Positions 60,337 through 64,000 of a stretch of DNA of 64,000 nt are shown here, one piece after another; the first letter of the stretch is position 1, and every line of letters starts with the position of its first letter. The translations under genes and the position numbers were made by a program. This DNA is from Hyphomicrobiales bacterium (GTDB lineage Bacteria > Pseudomonadota > Alphaproteobacteria > Rhizobiales > Rhizobiaceae). Below the pieces are notes generated by a model. That model saw only the letters and a program-made list of their open reading frames with translations. It was not told where the DNA came from and searched no databases. Location: positions 1 through 64,000 of the forward strand of contig UCKS01000056.1 of the NCBI GenBank assembly GCA_900473045.1, given 5' to 3'.

Positions 60337-61215
60337 CTATTGAATGGACTGGAGCAGGGTTTCACGCGCCGACCGCAAATGGCGCCGGCAAGCGGTTTCG
60401 ACGCGTGCCGGATCGCGGGAGCGAAGGGCGGCGATATAGTCGAGATGTTCTTCCAGCGCCCGGGCGTTGCGCTCGCGCACGTTCGTCTTGTTCCACTGGT
60501 AATGATAGTGAAAGACGATGGTGATGATGTCGTAGAAGTCGACGATGAACCGGTTGCTCGACGAGGTGTGCACCAGAAGATGGAAGCGTTCGTCGAGCTC
60601 CGAGAATTCCTTGTAGCGATTGTCGATATCGCCGAGGATGCCGTGGTGCAACGCTTCAATCTTGTCGAGTTCGGCCCAGGCTGGGTGTTCGGGCGCAAGG
60701 GCCGTAAAGCTCGCGGCAGAGCGTAGCTCGAACATTTCGCGCACTTCCGTCAGTTCCAGCGCGAACTCGCGGGTAAAGCCCTTGAGAATCCAGTGGCTGT
60801 TCGGGCGTTTCTCGATCAGGCCGAAGCGGCTGAAGCGGATGAGGAATTCGCGCACACTGGTCGTGCCGGTGCCGATATCGCGGGCCAGTTCCAGCTCGTT
60901 GATCTGCATGCCGGGCTCGGCACCGCCGGCCAGAATCCGGCGCATGAAACTGCGCTCGATGATGTCCGACAGCGAATCGGTTTCTTCCGCCGGGTAATAA
61001 TCCTCCGGTTCCGGCTGGCGCAAAACCACCTTTGCTCGCTTGTCCCAGGCCAGCAGTTGCAGCTCTTCCATGCGCGTCAGGATAGCGCGGATTGTGGTGC
61101 GGCTGACGCCGAGCGTCGTTCCCAGCTCCGGCTCGGACGGCAGGCTTGAGGTTTCCGCCAGAAGCTTGAGGCAGCGGTTGAAGGCGTCCTTGAAGACGGT
61201 GTTCTGTTTCGCCAT
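60337..61215 (-). CDS. GntR/FCD regulator with two winged-helix domains
   Basis: A 292-residue regulator. A first winged helix-turn-helix lies at about 20-66 (SLPSEPELGTTLGVSRTTIR), a second at about 84-147 (MQINELELARDIGTGTTSVR, then GLIEKRPNSHWILKGF), and a C-terminal FCD-type ligand domain at 150-290 with candidate metal residues Asp208, His212, His257 and His279. A single HTH is the rule in this family, so the double N-terminus is unusual. It likely senses a sugar acid and controls the divergent uxaA-type gene. The start is ATG 61215; a ribosome site is not obvious. Confidence 0.85.
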   Translation of the reverse strand: MAKQNTVFKDAFNRCLKLLAETSSLPSEPELGTTLGVSRTTIRAILTRMEELQLLAWDKRAKVVLRQPEPEDYYPAEETDSLSDIIERSFMRRILAGGAEPGMQINELELARDIGTGTTSVREFLIRFSRFGLIEKRPNSHWILKGFTREFALELTEVREMFELRSAASFTALAPEHPAWAELDKIEALHHGILGDIDNRYKEFSELDERFHLLVHTSSSNRFIVDFYDIITIVFHYHYQWNKTNVRERNARALEEHLDYIAALRSRDPARVETACRRHLRSARETLLQSIQ

Positions 61216-61397
61216 GACTGTATCGACCGGATAGGAGTTCTTGTTAGCCCGGCGCGCGGGCAAGCTGTTGCAGGTGCTCTATCCGGTCCGTCTGATCCTG
61301 TCTTCGATTTTGCTCTGCGGGTTCATCGTGTTTCGTCCCTGATTTTGTTTTTGACGCGGTCGCCTTATTGCTCACGCGCCGCATCCCATAATACCCA

Positions 61398-61452
61398 TTG
61401 ACGATAAACTGTCTATTGTGGATAAAAGACAAAATGAATGAGAAGCTCATTC
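61398..61452 (+). promoter_or_regulatory. promoter and operator candidate of the altronate dehydratase operon
   Basis: TTGACG (61398-61403), 17-base spacer, GATAAA (61421-61426), then the dyad GAATGAG AAG CTCATTC (61436-61452) over the expected start point. The position suits repression by the divergent GntR-type regulator. Confidence 0.55.
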
Positions 61453-61481
61453 GAATAAGAATTGCCAGGGAGATACCAAAG

Positions 61482-62987
61482 GTGACCGCACCTTCCTTCA
61501 TCGTTTTGTCGCCGGACGACAATGTCGCCGTCGCATCGCTGGCCATCGAAGCAGGCGGCCAACTGCCGGGTGGCGTTCGCGCCAACGGCAAGATCGATCC
61601 CGGCCACAAGGTAGCGATCCATCCCGTCCATATCGGCGAACCGGTGGTTAAATACGGCCAGGCGATCGGCCGGGCGACCGTCGAGATCGCTGCGGGCGAC
61701 CACGTCCATTCGCACAATCTGGCTTTCGATCAGGACCGGTTGTCGATTGGTGCGCCGGTGCCGCCGGAAGCAGCCAGTGCCAAAGATAAGGCCCGTACAT
61801 TCATGGGCTATCGCCGCGCCGACGGCCGCGCCGCGACCCGCAATTTCATCGGTATCATCGCCAGCGTCAACTGTTCCACCACCGTCTGCCGGGCGATCGC
61901 GGAGGAGGCCAACAAGGTCATCCTGCCGCGTTATGACGGCATCGACGGTTTCGTACCGATCGTCCATGACCAGGGCTGCGGCATGAGTTCGACCGGCGAT
62001 GGCATGAAGAACCTGCACCGGACCCTTGCCGGCTATACGCGCCATGTGAATTTCGGCGGCGTGCTGATGGTCGGGCTCGGCTGCGAGGTCAACCAGCTGA
62101 CGCTTTACGGCCAGTCCGGGGCAGGCGCCGGCAAGCGGCATTTCAACATTCAGGACGCCGGTGGCTCGCGCCGCGCCGTGGCCCGCGCGCTCGGCGTGCT
62201 TGAGGAGATCGCGGCGGAAGTCGGAACGGCCAAGCGCATTCCGATCCCGGTCAGCGAAATCATCGTCGGGCTGCAATGCGGCGGCTCGGATGGGCTCTCG
62301 GGCATTACGGCAAACCCGGCTTTGGGTGCTGCGGTCGATATTCTCGCCGGTGCGGGCGGAACGGCCATCCTGTCGGAAACCTCGGAAATCTATGGTGCCG
62401 AGCACCTGCTGCGCAGCCGCGCCGTCAATGACGGTGTCGCTAAAAAACTCGACGGGCTGATTTCCTGGTGGGAAGACTATGTCGCCATGCACGGCGCTTC
62501 ACTCGATAACAATCCTTCGCCGGGCAACAAGCGCGGCGGCCTGACGACGATCCTGGAAAAATCGCTCGGCGCCGTTGCCAAGGGCGGCCGGTCGCCGCTG
62601 ACGGCTGTCTATCATTATGCCGAGCGGGTCACCGAACACGGCCTCGTCTTCATGGATACACCCGGCTATGATCCCGTCTCGGCGACGGGACAGGTGGCGG
62701 GCGGTGCCAATGTCATCACGTTCACCACCGGCCGCGGCAGCTGTTTTGGCTCGCGTCCATGCCCGTCGATCAAGCTGACGAGCAACACGGCGCTGTACCG
62801 TGCCATGGAAGAAGACATGGATATCGATTGTGGCACCATCGCCACCGGCGACGCGACGATTGCCGGCATGGGCCGCGAGATCTTCGACCTGATCATCGAT
62901 ACTGCGTCGGGCAAGAAGACCAAGAGCGAGCTGTTCGGTTACGGTGACAATGAATTCGTACCCTGGCACCTGGGCGCGACACTCTGA
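61482..62987 (+). CDS. uxaA: altronate dehydratase
   Basis: A 501-residue UxaA/GarD-family sugar-acid dehydratase (D-altronate to 2-dehydro-3-deoxy-D-gluconate). The N-terminal SAF domain (1-90: VLSPDDNVAVA, GDHVHSHNLAFDQ) is joined to the large dehydratase domain with the conserved cysteine motifs NCSTTVCRAIA, HDQGCGM, GLGCEVNQ and LQCGGSDGLSG, presumably for Fe2+ binding. I use GTG 61482, 8 bases after AGGGAGA; the frame runs further upstream through the promoter. Galactarate or another sugar acid is a possible alternative substrate. The aldo/keto reductase gene follows by 31 bases. Confidence 0.88.
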   Translation: MTAPSFIVLSPDDNVAVASLAIEAGGQLPGGVRANGKIDPGHKVAIHPVHIGEPVVKYGQAIGRATVEIAAGDHVHSHNLAFDQDRLSIGAPVPPEAASAKDKARTFMGYRRADGRAATRNFIGIIASVNCSTTVCRAIAEEANKVILPRYDGIDGFVPIVHDQGCGMSSTGDGMKNLHRTLAGYTRHVNFGGVLMVGLGCEVNQLTLYGQSGAGAGKRHFNIQDAGGSRRAVARALGVLEEIAAEVGTAKRIPIPVSEIIVGLQCGGSDGLSGITANPALGAAVDILAGAGGTAILSETSEIYGAEHLLRSRAVNDGVAKKLDGLISWWEDYVAMHGASLDNNPSPGNKRGGLTTILEKSLGAVAKGGRSPLTAVYHYAERVTEHGLVFMDTPGYDPVSATGQVAGGANVITFTTGRGSCFGSRPCPSIKLTSNTALYRAMEEDMDIDCGTIATGDATIAGMGREIFDLIIDTASGKKTKSELFGYGDNEFVPWHLGATL

Positions 62988-63018
62988 CGGGCGATCGTTG
63001 GAGCGGAGGAGAGAATTG

Positions 63019-64000
63019 ATGCAGACACGCAAGATCGGCCAGACGGACCTCTCCGTCACAGAATACAGCTTCGGCACGGCGCCGCTCGGCGGCATGTACC
63101 GGGCATGCCCGCGCGAGGCGGCCATGGAAACGCTGGAGGCAGCCTGGACTGCCGGATTGCGGTTCATCGATACGGCGCCCTGGTACGGGTTTGGTCTTGC
63201 CGAACGGCGCGTCGGCGATTTCCTGCGCGAAAAACCAAAGGGTAGTTATGTTCTGTCGACAAAGGTTGGCCGGCTGCAGCGGCCGGTTCCTGACGACAAG
63301 GTACCGAGCTACGGCTTCGTCGATCCGCTGCCCTTCGATACGGATTACGACTATTCCTATGATGGCATCATGCGGTCGGTCGATTTCAGCTATGCCCGCC
63401 TCGGCCTGAACCGTATCGATATTCTCTTTGTCCACGATATCGGCGTCTACACGCATGGCGCCGAGCGCAACGCTGTCTATCTTCGCCAATTGCTGGATGG
63501 TGGTTTGAAAGCGTTGGACCAGCTGAAATCGAGTGGCGCCATTGCCGCCTACGGGCTGGGCGTCAACGAGGTGCCGGTCTGCCTCGACGTGATGGGTGAG
63601 GCGGATATCGACTGCATCCTTCTGGCCGGGCGCTATACGCTTCTCGACCGTACCGCCACCGCCGAATTGCTGCCGCTCTGCGAGAAAAAGAAAACCTCGC
63701 TGGTGGTTGGCGGCGTTTTCAATTCGGGTATTCTGGCTACGGGTCCGGTGGAAGGATCGCATTTCGACTATATGCCGGCGACCCCGGACGTGCTGGACAA
63801 GGTGAGGGCGATGGAAACGATTGCGCAATCGCAGGGCCTGCCGCTGGCCGCACCGGCGATCCAGTTCCCGTTGCAGAGCCCGGCAGTCGCGTCGGTTCTT
63901 CTCGGAACGGCCAAGCCGTCGAGCCTGCTGCGCAATATGGAATTGACCGAGCGGCGTTTGCGGCCGGATGATTTCAAGGCTTACGAAGCGCATACGCTGG
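63019..64000 (+). CDS. aldo/keto reductase, L-fucose/D-threo-aldose dehydrogenase-like (3' end beyond window)
   Basis: The first 327 residues of an NAD(P)-dependent TIM-barrel oxidoreductase; the stop is outside the window. Catalytic tetrad candidates are Asp51, Tyr56 (DTAPWYGFG), Lys82 (STKVG) and the His in ILFVHDIG. GTAPLGGMYRACPREAAMET and AYGLGVNEV recall L-fucose or D-threo-aldose 1-dehydrogenases, which oxidise aldoses to lactones. It starts at ATG 63019 with GGAGGAGAG upstream and follows uxaA closely, so it belongs to the same sugar or sugar-acid operon. Confidence 0.85.
   Translation, partial: MQTRKIGQTDLSVTEYSFGTAPLGGMYRACPREAAMETLEAAWTAGLRFIDTAPWYGFGLAERRVGDFLREKPKGSYVLSTKVGRLQRPVPDDKVPSYGFVDPLPFDTDYDYSYDGIMRSVDFSYARLGLNRIDILFVHDIGVYTHGAERNAVYLRQLLDGGLKALDQLKSSGAIAAYGLGVNEVPVCLDVMGEADIDCILLAGRYTLLDRTATAELLPLCEKKKTSLVVGGVFNSGILATGPVEGSHFDYMPATPDVLDKVRAMETIAQSQGLPLAAPAIQFPLQSPAVASVLLGTAKPSSLLRNMELTERRLRPDDFKAYEAHTL

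Noticed and set aside
61398-61481. An earlier TTG start for the altronate dehydratase gene
   Set aside because: The extension would begin inside the predicted -35 box and lacks a ribosome site, whereas GTG 61482 has AGGGAGA at the right distance.

Overview
This GC-rich window carries the chromosomal replication-origin region of an alphaproteobacterium, most likely a member of the Rhizobiaceae (Rhizobium/Agrobacterium type). The reasons are the gene order leuS-lptE-holA / parB-parA-rsmG-mnmG-mnmE-rho-hemJ-hemE / oriC / ppsR-maf-aroE-coaE-dnaQ, a ~1600-residue NAD-glutamate dehydrogenase, TrcR (DUF1013), a DUF1674 protein, and rhizobial-style intergenic mosaic repeats. It is ordinary chromosomal core. 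I see no prophage, insertion sequence, CRISPR array, rRNA or tRNA.

Left part (1-31 kb): a DoxX-type membrane protein, an alpha/beta hydrolase, a tiny exported protein, leuB, a PAP2 phosphatase, an MHS-type transporter with a large extra loop, asd behind a probable attenuator leader peptide, a MltB-type transglycosylase, carbonic anhydrase, pyridoxal kinase, the giant NAD-GDH, an UMF1-type MFS protein, purH, a heparinase-like protein, rsmB-htpX, a DUF1674 protein, a secreted nuclease, acs, trcR, a purine nucleoside permease and a propionyl-CoA synthetase. Two copies of one hairpin-rich mosaic repeat flank the leuB/PAP2 boundary, and a different mosaic element precedes acs.

Origin domain (31-56 kb): yggS, leuS-lptE-holA, the chromosome-partition genes parAB, the tRNA/rRNA modification genes rsmG-mnmG-mnmE, rho, and hemJ-hemE. 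The gap 45284-45687 between hemE and ppsR holds an AT-rich stretch, several DnaA boxes and a dense cluster of GANTC sites, and is the predicted oriC. Four 15/16 matches to the ParB site parS lie at about 24.0, 38.7, 40.7 and 47.1 kb. Genes nearest oriC point away from it on both sides, as expected for leading-strand bias. To the right come ppsR-maf-aroE-coaE-dnaQ (overlapping genes), secB, fxsA, timA-mltA-smr-xre and gyrB.

Right part (56-64 kb): a nitroreductase, succinate-semialdehyde dehydrogenase, a HpaI-type aldolase, and a divergent sugar-acid cluster: a GntR regulator and a mannitol-dehydrogenase-family reductase on one side, altronate dehydratase and an aldo/keto reductase (cut by the window end) on the other.

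Most notable for follow-up: the leader peptide before asd, whose last residues are almost all Lys, Thr and Met; the oriC/parS/GANTC architecture, including parS sites inside coding sequence that read as the peptide Ser-Arg-Glu-Thr; mosaic repeats whose hairpins differ in sequence but keep pairing; an MFS transporter with a ~180-residue predicted periplasmic insert; and a regulator with two tandem winged-helix domains.
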